A stretch of DNA of 64,000 bases, from positions 1-64,000 of IMG/VR virus record IMGVR_UViG_3300035034_001213; one strand, written 5' to 3'. A model generated the notes under the pieces. The model searched no databases and was not told where the DNA came from. It saw only the letters and a list, made by a program, of their open reading frames with translations. The stretch comes from a virus. Positions 26,075-34,585 of the stretch are shown here, piece after piece (positions within the stretch are counted from its first letter, which is position 1; every line of letters begins with the position of its first letter). Position numbers and translations under genes: made by a program.

Positions 26075-26530
26075 ATGTCTGAGAACCGCACCAACTTGAC
26101 GTCAAACACCTCCTACTCAACGGCGCCCCCTCGTTCTTCCGTCAGTCGACCGATCTTGTCGTGTGATTTTGACGGGGTACTGCACAGCTACGTCAGTGGA
26201 TGGCAGGGTGCTGACGTTGTCGGTGACCCGCCCGTTGATGGTGCTATGCGCTTCTTGACCGACGCTACTGAGAAGTTTGAGGTTCACATCTTCTCGTCGC
26301 GTTCAGGAAAACCCGGTGGGATCTCAGCGATGTATGGGTTTCTGGCGAAAGGACTTAGACGCTACTGGGCCGACATGCCAGAGGTGGGGGAAAAGGTTCT
26401 ATCTCGGTTGAAGTTCCCTATGGAAAAACCACACGCCGCCGTGAGCATTGACGATCGAGCGGTGACCTTCACAGGAATATTTCCAGACGTGGACGAGTTG
26501 TTAAGTTTCCAGCCCTGGAACAAAAAATAG
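26075..26530 (+). CDS. HAD-superfamily phosphatase
   Basis: 151 residues. After a 25-residue polar leader comes SCDFDGVLHSYVSGW with the nucleophile pair Asp31 and Asp33 (motif I). VHIFSSRSG is the motif II Ser region, KPHAAVSIDDRAVTF carries the motif III Lys and the motif IV Asp pair. This is a compact HAD hydrolase without a large cap, of the kind phages encode, acting on phosphate esters, perhaps a nucleic-acid end or a nucleotide; the substrate is unknown. The start at 26075 has GGAAG upstream; an ATG at 26060 is possible. Confidence 0.75.
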   Translation: MSENRTNLTSNTSYSTAPPRSSVSRPILSCDFDGVLHSYVSGWQGADVVGDPPVDGAMRFLTDATEKFEVHIFSSRSGKPGGISAMYGFLAKGLRRYWADMPEVGEKVLSRLKFPMEKPHAAVSIDDRAVTFTGIFPDVDELLSFQPWNKK

Positions 26531-26542
26531 CGATGCGTTCTT

Positions 26543-26917
26543 ATGTCCGAATTAATGATAGTTGCCGCTGTGCTGCTGGTGCTGACGTTCACGATATTGC
26601 TTCGTCAGTACGTTATTGCCCAGAAGTCGATTCAAGTCCGTCTGAGTGATCAGATAGAAGCGTACAAGAACACGTTGTCCTTAGCGTCATTGAACGAGAC
26701 TCACGCTGAGCTAGAGTTTTGTCGAATCATTCTAGAAGACGCTCAGAGACGTTCCTCGCTTGAGTTGAGTGACGAAGAACACAAACAACTACTGAGATCG
26801 ATTTACCTGTGTCTAAAAACAATAGAGACAGCGTGGTCCCAAGAAGGGGTTTCGTTTTCTTTACCTTACACACATCGTCCTTTGGCTACCAAGTCTCAAG
26901 CGACGTCTTCTTCTTAG
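26543..26917 (+). CDS. Single-span membrane protein (124 aa)
   Basis: Residues 4-24 (LMIVAAVLLVLTFTILLRQYV) form one N-terminal membrane helix. The remaining 100 residues are a soluble, mostly helical domain with an acidic and Gln-rich character. The topology resembles a membrane-anchored cytoplasmic or periplasmic protein. Unknown family. Confidence 0.6.
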   Translation: MSELMIVAAVLLVLTFTILLRQYVIAQKSIQVRLSDQIEAYKNTLSLASLNETHAELEFCRIILEDAQRRSSLELSDEEHKQLLRSIYLCLKTIETAWSQEGVSFSLPYTHRPLATKSQATSSS

Positions 26918-26948
26918 TAACTTTATTAAAATCAATAAAGGAGTTTTC

Positions 26949-27341
26949 ATGGACTCGCCCGTCCTTATCCACGATCTCACCCTAGACGCCATGGCCAAGC
27001 GCATGGATCATAGCAGACGTACCATACAGGTACTCATGTTGATTGCCCATTATGGTGAATTGACCACCGATCAAATCGCAGACATGCTTGACATCACAAT
27101 CAAGACGCTCAGGAACAGTCACCTTCCAAGACTGCAAAAAGATCATTGGATCAAGTCTACGAAACTGCTCAACGCGCCCCTGGGCGATGAGAAGTGGAAG
27201 ATGGAAGCGGTGAAACGAAAACGCGTTGGCTTCTACTACGCCAGCGCTGAGGTTCAAGTCAAGGCTCGATTGAAAAAGTTTAGACACCTACATTATCCCA
27301 TTGTACCTAAAGGTCCGGTCCCTTTGGGATCTATGGAATAG
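26949..27341 (+). CDS. Winged-helix DNA-binding protein
   Basis: 130 residues. RTIQVLMLIAHYGELTTDQI, ADMLDITIKTLRNSHLPRLQ and KDHWIKSTK follow the winged-helix order of the proteins at 22659 and 23062, and a wing rich in Lys/Arg follows. It is the third and most diverged of the set. AAAGGAGTTTTC precedes the ATG. A terminator hairpin lies just downstream. Confidence 0.6.
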   Translation: MDSPVLIHDLTLDAMAKRMDHSRRTIQVLMLIAHYGELTTDQIADMLDITIKTLRNSHLPRLQKDHWIKSTKLLNAPLGDEKWKMEAVKRKRVGFYYASAEVQVKARLKKFRHLHYPIVPKGPVPLGSME

Positions 27342-27352
27342 TTTTTGTATTT

Positions 27353-27378
27353 AGGTCCGCGACGATGCGGACCTTTAT
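27353..27378 (+). terminator. Terminator after the third winged-helix gene
   Basis: AGGTCCGC and GCGGACCT form a perfect eight-pair stem with a six-base loop, then TTAT. Confidence 0.75.
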
Positions 27379-27405
27379 GCCCATTTCTTAAATAAGGAAT
27401 TCAAC

Positions 27406-27825
27406 ATGACCGCCAGCAACAATCCCCATAGGAACTTCGTGGCGATACTCGATGGTCCTCAAGGCGATCGGGAAGTTCCTCGAATGAAGATCTTGAATAG
27501 CCTCAGGGAACTCGGGTACGCCAAAGCCTTGTCTCATCACTACACCCCACGAGGCGATCTGATCGCAGGGCCAGACGACCCTAAGGAGTTGATCGATATC
27601 CATGAGAAACAATACGTCAAAGCCGCGGCGCATAAATTAATCGATGGGTCTTGCGTGTTGTTCTTTGAGGCCGAACCCAATGCAGAAGGTCTTACTCCCG
27701 ACATCGGCATGAAAGTGTGGAAGGAAGCTGACTTCGCGTACGTGCACGTAGACGGACAGTGGCACTGTCAAAAAGACGCTGAGTTGCAACCGGCAGAACA
27801 AATAAAGGAAGGCGACAATGGATAA
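27406..27825 (+). CDS. Hypothetical protein (139 aa)
   Basis: Soluble protein with His/Tyr-containing central region and acidic C terminus; no family recognised. AAGGAATTCAAC precedes the ATG. Overlaps the next gene by eight bases. Confidence 0.6.
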   Translation: MTASNNPHRNFVAILDGPQGDREVPRMKILNSLRELGYAKALSHHYTPRGDLIAGPDDPKELIDIHEKQYVKAAAHKLIDGSCVLFFEAEPNAEGLTPDIGMKVWKEADFAYVHVDGQWHCQKDAELQPAEQIKEGDNG

Positions 27826-28222
27826 CGTAGACGTTAAGTTGGCGATGATCGGTCTGGGTAAAACCCTACTTCGACTGAATCCGGCGACCGAACGGGCGTT
27901 GATAACCCGACTGACCTCAGCCCCCGCACATTTGGTACTTAATCAGGTAGCCAATCCAAAGGCCACTTTGATCTACAACTCGGACGAACGTGTGTGTAGG
28001 ACTTACTGCTTTGAACTCACCATCGGCGGTATGACTATCGGTCTCTCCTTGATGACCAATTACGACAACGCCAAAGACCCCACCAAACGGTTCGTTGAAT
28101 TCGTGCCGGTGTACGTACTGAGAGGCACCCGAGTCGACTGGTGGGCGTTTCAAAACGACGAACTGGTCATGGGTCTTCTGATCAATCAAATCAATACCCT
28201 AACCCTAACACTTGATCAATAA
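27818..28222 (+). CDS. Hypothetical protein (134 aa)
   Basis: Alpha/beta protein with no recognised domain; strands such as GGMTIGLSLMTNYD and FVEFVPVYVLRG dominate the middle. Coupled to the preceding gene by overlap. It is followed 10 bases later by a tiny zinc-ribbon gene. Confidence 0.6.
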   Translation: MDNVDVKLAMIGLGKTLLRLNPATERALITRLTSAPAHLVLNQVANPKATLIYNSDERVCRTYCFELTIGGMTIGLSLMTNYDNAKDPTKRFVEFVPVYVLRGTRVDWWAFQNDELVMGLLINQINTLTLTLDQ

Positions 28223-28232
28223 GGAAGTACGC

Positions 28233-28346
28233 ATGGCCGATCACGTACAGTGCGAAAAATGTTACGAAGTCAAAGAAGTCAAAGAAGTTAGAGACAACGG
28301 CAACGATTGTCCTGACTGTGGTGGTAAATCGTTCAGACCAACCTGA
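28233..28346 (+). CDS. Very small zinc-ribbon protein (37 aa)
   Basis: The product contains CEKC at residues 7-10 and CPDC at about 27-30, a complete CxxC...CxxC zinc ribbon joined by a Lys/Glu/Val repeat. It ends GGKSFRPT. AAGGAAGTACGC precedes the ATG at 28233, and the ten-base spacing after the 27818 gene fits the operon. The size is typical of single zinc-ribbon proteins. Confidence 0.7.
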   Translation: MADHVQCEKCYEVKEVKEVRDNGNDCPDCGGKSFRPT

Positions 28347-28422
28347 GGTCTTTAATTTTGATCAACACGACGTCCTAAGTAATACGGTGACGTTTCTACA
28401 AGAAGATAGGGTGGATTGACGT

Positions 28423-29340
28423 ATGAAACCAAACGTGGATGTAAACTGGCTACTCTCAGACTCGTTCGAACATAAATACTTGAACGATGTATTGTCGGGT
28501 AGTGAATTTCCTCGAACGTGGGAGTCTAAGTTCTGGCGGGATGAAATCTTCAGGTTCGCCGTCAAAAACGGGAAGTTAACTGAGACTACCATTCCCGAAC
28601 AGAAAGACGAAACCAAGCGGATAAGGCGTTTCGGTGTGGTCAAACAGTCGGTGACACTTGTGGGGTCAGATTACCGAGCTAAAGACATTGATGTAAGGGG
28701 CCTCGATAATTGGAAGGTTATTCCAATCGGGATTAGTCACGTCAAGGCCTTGGTCGGGAATCGAAAGAAACTTCAACTCGGTTCAGTAATAGAGGCAACC
28801 AATAATCGCTGGGTTGCTCAAATCCATTTGCATCGCGGGATGTGGGAAAGGAAACATCTTGGGGATTATTACAGTCGGATGCTCGTGGAAGTCCTTAAAA
28901 CCGAGGGGACTTATCGGATCGGAGAGATTATTTTTGAAAAGCCCGCTGGACGAACCCACGGTCCAAGGTCTATTAGAATTGACCAAGCCGTTCACAAACC
29001 CGTTGTTGAACTGGTACTCAACACGCTGATCGTGGTGATTACGAATAAGCGTCCGCCGAGAGTGGTGAATGCCCGACTTCCTAAGGAGCCCGATAACCTA
29101 GGCTACTACGATGGAAAACCGGCTACGAATCTCTTCTCCGACTCTCTCAAAGGAATAAGAACGTGCGGCTATCGGGACCCAGACCCATTCGTCGAGAACC
29201 AAGACGCGCCGTGGCTTCTTCGTCTCAACCCATTCTTTGCTATCTTTGGGTGGAAGTTCTGGTGGGAGTATGAGTACGTCTCTGGCCGATTGACCAAATC
29301 AAAAACCCACTGGATGCGTGTTGATAACCCCCCAGAATAA
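28423..29340 (+). CDS. Hypothetical protein (305 aa)
   Basis: Unknown soluble protein, rich in Arg/Lys/Trp, with a Trp-rich C-terminal section (GWKFWWEYEYVSGRL). The composition could fit nucleic-acid binding, but no motif is recognised. The first ATG follows GGGTGGATTGACGT. Confidence 0.6.
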   Translation: MKPNVDVNWLLSDSFEHKYLNDVLSGSEFPRTWESKFWRDEIFRFAVKNGKLTETTIPEQKDETKRIRRFGVVKQSVTLVGSDYRAKDIDVRGLDNWKVIPIGISHVKALVGNRKKLQLGSVIEATNNRWVAQIHLHRGMWERKHLGDYYSRMLVEVLKTEGTYRIGEIIFEKPAGRTHGPRSIRIDQAVHKPVVELVLNTLIVVITNKRPPRVVNARLPKEPDNLGYYDGKPATNLFSDSLKGIRTCGYRDPDPFVENQDAPWLLRLNPFFAIFGWKFWWEYEYVSGRLTKSKTHWMRVDNPPE

Positions 29341-29356
29341 ATAAGGACGCAGCGGT

Positions 29357-29645
29357 ATGAAAGACTATCAATCTCTATTGCGAACCTCCAATCGTTTGGT
29401 GGCCGATGCTAGACCCGCTGAATTTTGGACAGACGACTCGACGGCAGTTATCTCTGCTGAAGAAATGTCGATAGCAATACAATGCTTACCGGTGGACGTT
29501 GAGATCGGAACGCTTTAAGAACCACCCGAAGTACGGTGTTCACAAAGGTGTACTGGTCAGTCAGTCGTGGTGCGGTCCTAAGACCTACGTCCATCGCAAG
29601 AAGACATACCGTCTGTGGGAACCGCCTGAAATAGACGTAGGGTAA
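29357..29645 (+). pseudogene. Possible frameshifted small gene
   Basis: An ORF starting at 29357 with AAGGACGCAGCGGT upstream encodes 53 residues to a stop at 29516. In the frame one base further, an open stretch from 29475 to 29645 encodes a protein-like, basic/aromatic sequence (YRWTLRSERFKNHPKYGVHK...SWCGPKTYVHRKKTYRLWEP) with no good start or ribosome site of its own. A single +1 shift within 29475-29516 would join the two into about 95 residues. This could be a decayed gene, a sequence error or programmed frameshifting. I see no classic slippery heptamer. Confidence 0.4.
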
Positions 29646-29712
29646 CTGCGTCAGGATAACGAATCCTCTTATCAAACAGACAGCAATCACTTTAACCTAT
29701 AAAGGATCTTTT

Positions 29713-30168
29713 ATGTTTAAGCTTCAACTGTCTAAACACGATGTCACTCGCCGACTGTCATCTGAGACTCGAGATGAAGTTGAAAAGGTAGCCGAGCGTT
29801 TGAACGGCTTGCCCGAAGAGAATAATCTTTTCGACTTCACGTTGTATTCAGCGGATGGCGATAAAGGTGTCTTTGTGATATCGGGGGTGGTGGTCAACTT
29901 CAAGCACGACCAAAGTAAGAACCATATCCATCGAGACAATCGGTTCATCATCGACTGTCTACACCTCGAAGGTTCAGCTATGGATCTAGATGGGATGGAC
30001 GAATCCTTGGCTGAGTTTGTTCGTCTTTGGCACGAAGGTCGCAGTGTCTCCTACGAGAATCTCATCGGGTACTTTAAAGGTCTGGACGATCGTACGGTTG
30101 TGATTTTATCGACCGAAGCTGACGAACCGGACCGCGATCTGAAGGCACCTGACTTGGAACGCGTTTGA
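29713..30168 (+). CDS. Hypothetical protein (151 aa)
   Basis: Soluble, acidic alpha/beta protein of unknown family. AAAGGATCTTTT precedes the ATG. The C-terminal end is charged (EADEPDRDLKAPDLERV). After it lies a short C-rich then A-rich stretch (30181-30200) that is not a clear terminator. Confidence 0.6.
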   Translation: MFKLQLSKHDVTRRLSSETRDEVEKVAERLNGLPEENNLFDFTLYSADGDKGVFVISGVVVNFKHDQSKNHIHRDNRFIIDCLHLEGSAMDLDGMDESLAEFVRLWHEGRSVSYENLIGYFKGLDDRTVVILSTEADEPDRDLKAPDLERV

Positions 30169-30268
30169 GAAACGTACGACCCCCCACCCCAAAAAAAAAA
30201 TCAAAGCAGTAAATGAAGTAGGACCAACCCCGCAAGGACGCGATTCGATAACTAAGAGGAATGTCATT

Positions 30269-31180
30269 ATGACACAATTCAACCCCCCACGTCGTCAAGC
30301 GACTGAAACAATCGTCAGGGCACTTACGTCTTTAACCGAAGAGATTGCGATTGACCTCGTCAAAGCGATCGGTCTGGAGAAGCTGTCTGACACACCAATC
30401 AGCTATCCCCATCGTAAGTTCAGTAAGAACTATGTCGGTCTCCCTGAAAAGGTCAGACTCTTTACACGCGTCTTCCACGCCATTGGAGTAGAAGGTCGGA
30501 AGTCCCTTGATAAGGCATTTCGTTTTGAGGTTGTTTCCAACGACCCCACTTGTTGGTCAGTCGTTATTAAGAAGGTTGCCTCGTTTGATTCCGCCAAAAC
30601 AATCTGCGTAGCGATCCACGCCAAAGAGAATTCGGACACCAAGAAACCGATGATTGCGTTCGACGTCATGGCCGTAGACGACGAAGACGTACCATCGACC
30701 GAGGTTGCTAAGGCAGACCGTAAGAACCTGACCGTCGAACAACTGCGCCGAGCCTACACCGCGTATTTGAAATGGGGGGGCTGGCTACTGCCGCACGAAC
30801 CTACGATGGGTATGATCGGTCTACCCAATCGCATGCACGAGATGACCATCGTGTTGTCAGGATTAGGTACGGCTTCTCTGTCAGCGCTGATTGTGGAGTT
30901 GAATGCCCAAGTCATGGTTGAAGAATACGAGTTGATTCTAGGTGACGTTCCTGTGAAAGGCGAGAACGGCAGGGACGATGATGTAGAGTGGACGTTAACG
31001 CACTATCGTGCGATCGGCAGAAACTACTTCGACGTTCACTACGTACTGTGTCATCGGTCTGGTCCAAAAGAATTCACGCAGTTATCAGTACTAGAACGTA
31101 TGAATAGGTTCTCAGAGAACTGCCGACTTAGAGCAAACAAGTACGACAACGTCCTAACTCTGAATCGTCGATCCCAATAA
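30269..31180 (+). CDS. Hypothetical protein (303 aa)
   Basis: Large unknown soluble protein with strands and helices evenly mixed; no catalytic motif is visible. AAGAGGAATGTCATT precedes the ATG at 30269. It is followed after 10 bases by a 125-residue gene with which it is probably co-transcribed. Confidence 0.65.
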   Translation: MTQFNPPRRQATETIVRALTSLTEEIAIDLVKAIGLEKLSDTPISYPHRKFSKNYVGLPEKVRLFTRVFHAIGVEGRKSLDKAFRFEVVSNDPTCWSVVIKKVASFDSAKTICVAIHAKENSDTKKPMIAFDVMAVDDEDVPSTEVAKADRKNLTVEQLRRAYTAYLKWGGWLLPHEPTMGMIGLPNRMHEMTIVLSGLGTASLSALIVELNAQVMVEEYELILGDVPVKGENGRDDDVEWTLTHYRAIGRNYFDVHYVLCHRSGPKEFTQLSVLERMNRFSENCRLRANKYDNVLTLNRRSQ

Positions 31181-31190
31181 GGAGCTTCCT

Positions 31191-31568
31191 GTGATTGAAC
31201 ATCCATCATTAATGTTTGCCTATGAAGTGGTTGACCACATCGCCGAGTTGGACGATGAAGAACAAAGTGCTAAGGCCGATCTTTTGGTTGAGACGTTTCG
31301 TGATCACGAAATCAGTGGATTGATGGTCACTAACGTCATGACCAATAATCGAGTCACGATATCGATACGCGCGTCAGATCGACGACCTAAGATCGTCTAC
31401 GGTTCGGTGGCGCACTTCGATCCAGTTTCCGGCCGCGTTCTGGGCGGTGGTGTGACGGTGGTCTATCGACACAAAGACCCAGAGACCATTGCGTCTTTGT
31501 GTATGGACTTCTTGATCCGCAGTCGACCAGTGTGGATAATCGGACATAACGAAGAAGAAAGCGAATAA
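31191..31568 (+). CDS. Hypothetical protein (125 aa)
   Basis: Acidic N-terminal helix (DHIAELDDEEQSAKADLLVE) and a beta-rich second half with a Gly-rich turn (SGRVLGGGVTVVYRHKD). GTG start after AAGGAGCTTCCT. Unknown family; closed by the terminator at 31571. Confidence 0.6.
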   Translation: MIEHPSLMFAYEVVDHIAELDDEEQSAKADLLVETFRDHEISGLMVTNVMTNNRVTISIRASDRRPKIVYGSVAHFDPVSGRVLGGGVTVVYRHKDPETIASLCMDFLIRSRPVWIIGHNEEESE

Positions 31569-31570
31569 TG

Positions 31571-31602
31571 AGGAGGACCTTCGGGTCCTCCTTTTATTTT
31601 TT
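31571..31602 (+). terminator. Strong terminator with TTCG loop
   Basis: AGGAGGACC-TTCG-GGTCCTCCT followed by TTTATTTTTTT. Confidence 0.85.
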
Positions 31603-31719
31603 TGTCTATAGACGACTATGGACCTCTGTGGATCTATACGGACATCTGTCGAAAATTAAAGGTTACAGACGAGAAAAATCCAATGAAAGCAACCAATCAT
31701 TACAGAAGGAATACCCCCA

Positions 31720-32178
31720 ATGAATACTAATGAGACGTGGAACATTGAGTGTCGTTCATACGGACGAGTAGCTATAGATCAACTCAAAACTAAACCTGAT
31801 CTCGATCCCAATACTGCACCGTTAGAAGAAATGCTGGCACACGCCATGGTGTTCAGTTACTTCACGTTTGCACTGATCGAAGAAATTCAGGATCTGTTGG
31901 TTAGACACCACACATTCAAGATGGGCCTGATTGACTTTGATCAGTCCGTTAAACTGGCTGCAACGATGTTGGGTCATGAACATCCGGAGTTTGGTCAATA
32001 CAGCATTCCGATGGCCGAGGACGCGCTAAGGGATAAGTTCGACCCAAGTACTCCGGCACCCATGGTTATGGCGATGGGATTTGGATTTGAACAAGACGAT
32101 GGTAGTTTTTTGGAAGGTCAGATGGACGCGGACGGTAACTACTCAGAGAGTGTCACAGATACTCCTACCAGACATTGA
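31720..32178 (+). CDS. Hypothetical protein (152 aa)
   Basis: Soluble, mostly helical, acidic; no recognised family. AAGGAATACCCCCA precedes the ATG. It sits alone between two terminators (31571 and 32187), so it is its own transcription unit. Confidence 0.6.
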   Translation: MNTNETWNIECRSYGRVAIDQLKTKPDLDPNTAPLEEMLAHAMVFSYFTFALIEEIQDLLVRHHTFKMGLIDFDQSVKLAATMLGHEHPEFGQYSIPMAEDALRDKFDPSTPAPMVMAMGFGFEQDDGSFLEGQMDADGNYSESVTDTPTRH

Positions 32179-32186
32179 TAGTACAT

Positions 32187-32211
32187 AGAGGGGTTCGTCC
32201 CCTCTTTTTTG
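32187..32211 (+). terminator. Terminator after the 31720 gene
   Basis: AGAGGGG and CCCCTCT stem around TTCGT, followed by TTTTTT. Confidence 0.85.
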
Positions 32212-32234
32212 TTGATTCTACACAATCACAGACC

Positions 32235-32242
32235 TATATCAC
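32235..32242 (+). promoter_or_regulatory. Candidate promoter element TATATCAC
   Basis: CAGACCTATATCACACAGGTG lies about 50 bases before the lipoprotein start, directly after a terminator. The ACCTATATCACA core is repeated at 33903 before the next gene. Confidence 0.5.
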
Positions 32243-32283
32243 ACAGGTGAAGTACACAACCTAACCTTTAAAGGAACGTGATT

Positions 32284-33840
32284 ATGAAAACTGTAAACAA
32301 CATTGCATCTGTATCTATCCTGGTTATGGCAATTGCAGGCTGCGGTGGAGGTGGAGGCGACAGTTCTAACGACACCACTACTCCAGTCTCACCAGATACC
32401 GGCGATACACCCACAACCACCAACGTCATGACTCCAACGTCTGAACTGAAAGGCGTTCAGACAGGCAGCTTTCAAGACGCGGCCGTTAAAGGTCTGACGT
32501 ATTGGACCGCTTCCAACGGTCTGGGTGTTACTGGCGACGCTGGTAGTTTCAGCTTTGTCCCAGGTGAAGTCATTGCGTTGTACATCGGTAACGAGCTGCT
32601 CATCCTCACGGACGCTGAGCTGTACTCTACGCCTATGGACACGTTGTCTGTACGTAGTATCACCGAACCGGGTGAAGGCCACCCACACCAGTCTCTGAAC
32701 GTTCTGAGGCTACTCCAGACCATCGACACCACTCCCGATCAAGATCTGATCGCTATTCCCGAAAGCTTTCACAACGATCGCAACGGTAATGTGGTTGGAC
32801 TGAACTTCGCTCAAGACACCGAAGCCTTCGCCAACTCGGCGGAAGTGGCGGCGATCTTGACTGAAGCGGGTAAGCAAGGCGAGCAACTGATCGATCGCAG
32901 TGTGGCGGCCGCGCACCTCAAAGCGACTCTGGAAGGTCTTGACAATAACGTCATCGATCTGCGGGGTACTTGGGTGGCGAACTCGTCTTACCTGGATCGC
33001 TTTGGTGAGACGCCCGAGTCTTCTTGTATGGAAGTGGGTCCAGCTACGTGGGTCGTGGGTGATAACGACGTGTTTCTGTACGGCGATGAGCTGAACAGCG
33101 ACAGCAACGGGTCCACCACTACCTGTAACGGTGAGGATTACGGTCAGGCCGACATCAGCGATTGGCCGGGTGTCAACAACGCGACCCGTGACGGCAACGC
33201 CGGTGTTGAGTGGTTGATTGCCGATAATGGTGCCCTGGACTTCAACTGTGGTCCGGAATGCACCTTAGCTGAGCTGCGCGGTACGATCGACGATTGGGAA
33301 GAGCGTTGCTTAGCCAACGATTTCTACACCTACAAGAACGAAGGTTCTATCATCGATCAAAGCGACACAGATTACTGTGCAGAAAGTGAGGACCACAACG
33401 GTCCAGTCGTAGGCTACTCTGAAATCACTTACGCCGATCGGCTGGGCGGTGATCGTATCCTGCGAGTCAAGCGTGACTTCTATGCCATCACCGCGCCTGC
33501 GTCTACCGCCGAGCGCGCTGACGACTTTGTCGAAAGTGGATTGGGGTTGGATATCATGAACCGTGAAGAGGCGCTGGCAGGGACGTTGGATCTGACTCAG
33601 GGTGAATGGGTTGAAAAGGTAATCTCCTCAACCGATACCCAAACGGTTGACGGTGGTACCTACGTCTTCCCGTTGGACAATGGCAACGTGGACTTGAAGT
33701 GTGCAGCAGGCTTTAACGCATGCACTTGGGAAGAACTGAACGACAGCTACAACGACGTCCAGTACATCCACGTCAGAGGCACTAACGTCATCAACTGGGT
33801 AGACGGCGACACAGTCGGTACGCTGACACGAGTCGAGTAA
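32284..33840 (+). CDS. Large secreted lipoprotein (518 aa)
   Basis: An N-terminal lipoprotein signal (VSILVMAIAGC, acylated Cys20) is followed by GGGGGD, a Thr/Pro/Asp-rich linker to about residue 50, and a long acidic domain with paired cysteines. The +2 residue is Gly, not Asp, so the Lol pathway would be expected to send it to the outer membrane. The style is that of large surface lipoproteins of marine Gammaproteobacteria, which makes host origin likely. In a phage it may alter the cell surface, for example to exclude other phages, but this is a guess. It has its own promoter-like element and terminator. Confidence 0.7.
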   Translation: MKTVNNIASVSILVMAIAGCGGGGGDSSNDTTTPVSPDTGDTPTTTNVMTPTSELKGVQTGSFQDAAVKGLTYWTASNGLGVTGDAGSFSFVPGEVIALYIGNELLILTDAELYSTPMDTLSVRSITEPGEGHPHQSLNVLRLLQTIDTTPDQDLIAIPESFHNDRNGNVVGLNFAQDTEAFANSAEVAAILTEAGKQGEQLIDRSVAAAHLKATLEGLDNNVIDLRGTWVANSSYLDRFGETPESSCMEVGPATWVVGDNDVFLYGDELNSDSNGSTTTCNGEDYGQADISDWPGVNNATRDGNAGVEWLIADNGALDFNCGPECTLAELRGTIDDWEERCLANDFYTYKNEGSIIDQSDTDYCAESEDHNGPVVGYSEITYADRLGGDRILRVKRDFYAITAPASTAERADDFVESGLGLDIMNREEALAGTLDLTQGEWVEKVISSTDTQTVDGGTYVFPLDNGNVDLKCAAGFNACTWEELNDSYNDVQYIHVRGTNVINWVDGDTVGTLTRVE

Positions 33841-33848
33841 GTAGATTG

Positions 33849-33880
33849 AGGAGGGCAGAACACCGCCCTCCTTATTTTTT
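33849..33880 (+). terminator. Terminator after the lipoprotein gene
   Basis: AGGAGGGC and GCCCTCCT stem with an eight-base loop, then TATTTTTT. Confidence 0.85.
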
Positions 33881-33904
33881 GTTCACTCCATTAAAATACA
33901 AACC

Positions 33905-33912
33905 TATATCAC
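33905..33912 (+). promoter_or_regulatory. Candidate promoter element TATATCAC
   Basis: CAAACCTATATCACAGTAATG lies 47 bases before the gene at 33952, in the same position after a terminator as at 32235. Confidence 0.5.
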
Positions 33913-33951
33913 AGTAATGCATTGAACATACAAACCTTTAGGAGAATACTC

Positions 33952-34215
33952 ATGGACCGTGAAATCAAAGCAATCAAGAACACCATCAGTTCAGTGAAGA
34001 AAATCAGCACGTCAACCGACCGTGCCTTAGAGCAACTCAAGATATTAGATTCTGAGATCCAAGCGCAAAGTCAGCGGATCTTTCAAGACTGGACCACGGG
34101 GGCCACCGATCAAGATGAGTACAATCGTCAGATGGACGAACTCGCCGATCGGCAGCGTCGGGAGGGTAATCTCATCGAAGAGACTTACCTTAAACTCACT
34201 CGCAACACCGGGTGA
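33952..34215 (+). CDS. Small coiled-coil protein (87 aa)
   Basis: Charged, helical protein with heptad-like repeats throughout (KAIKNTISSVKKISTSTDRA, DEYNRQMDELADRQRREGNL); probably a small coiled coil. TTTAGGAGAATACTC precedes the ATG. Function unknown. Confidence 0.6.
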   Translation: MDREIKAIKNTISSVKKISTSTDRALEQLKILDSEIQAQSQRIFQDWTTGATDQDEYNRQMDELADRQRREGNLIEETYLKLTRNTG

Positions 34216-34220
34216 TCGAC

Positions 34221-34568
34221 ATGACTGTACCCAAGAAAAGACGACCTCGGTCTAAAGCCGAGTTCGTTCGCTTACTGTGGACAAGTCCCCAGGCCGAGTT
34301 TGACGACGACATACCCACGGCGTTGTCGTACCTGATCATCCCGAGGGATAAGTACCACACTCTAATCGTCTCTATGGACAGTGCTCTGGGCGATGTCACA
34401 ATCCCAGACTGGGTATGGTGGCCCTGTTACCTGACCGACAGAGACGAAGTTGAAAAGCTTGTGAACAAGTCTCAAGTTCAATACCTACCGATCGATGAAT
34501 TGAGAAACACCAGCCAGCGATATCTAGACAACCTGTACGACAACCCGAACGACACGCCGTTCACCTAA
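34221..34568 (+). CDS. Hypothetical protein (115 aa)
   Basis: A basic start (MTVPKKRRPRSKAEF) followed by an alpha/beta domain with DWVWWPCYLTD. I chose the ATG at 34221, with GGGTGA upstream; a GTG at 34212 overlapping the previous stop is possible. Unknown family. Confidence 0.55.
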   Translation: MTVPKKRRPRSKAEFVRLLWTSPQAEFDDDIPTALSYLIIPRDKYHTLIVSMDSALGDVTIPDWVWWPCYLTDRDEVEKLVNKSQVQYLPIDELRNTSQRYLDNLYDNPNDTPFT

Positions 34569-34585
34569 CCTTTAGGAGTACTACT

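Noticed and set aside
30181-30200. C-run followed by an A-run as a possible regulatory or slippage site
   Set aside because: It lies between genes, forms no clear hairpin and has no reading frame to shift.
31604-31665. Imperfect repeats of CTATRGAC-type sequence before the gene at 31720
   Set aside because: Too short and irregular to call a repeat or operator; noted only as weak internal similarity.
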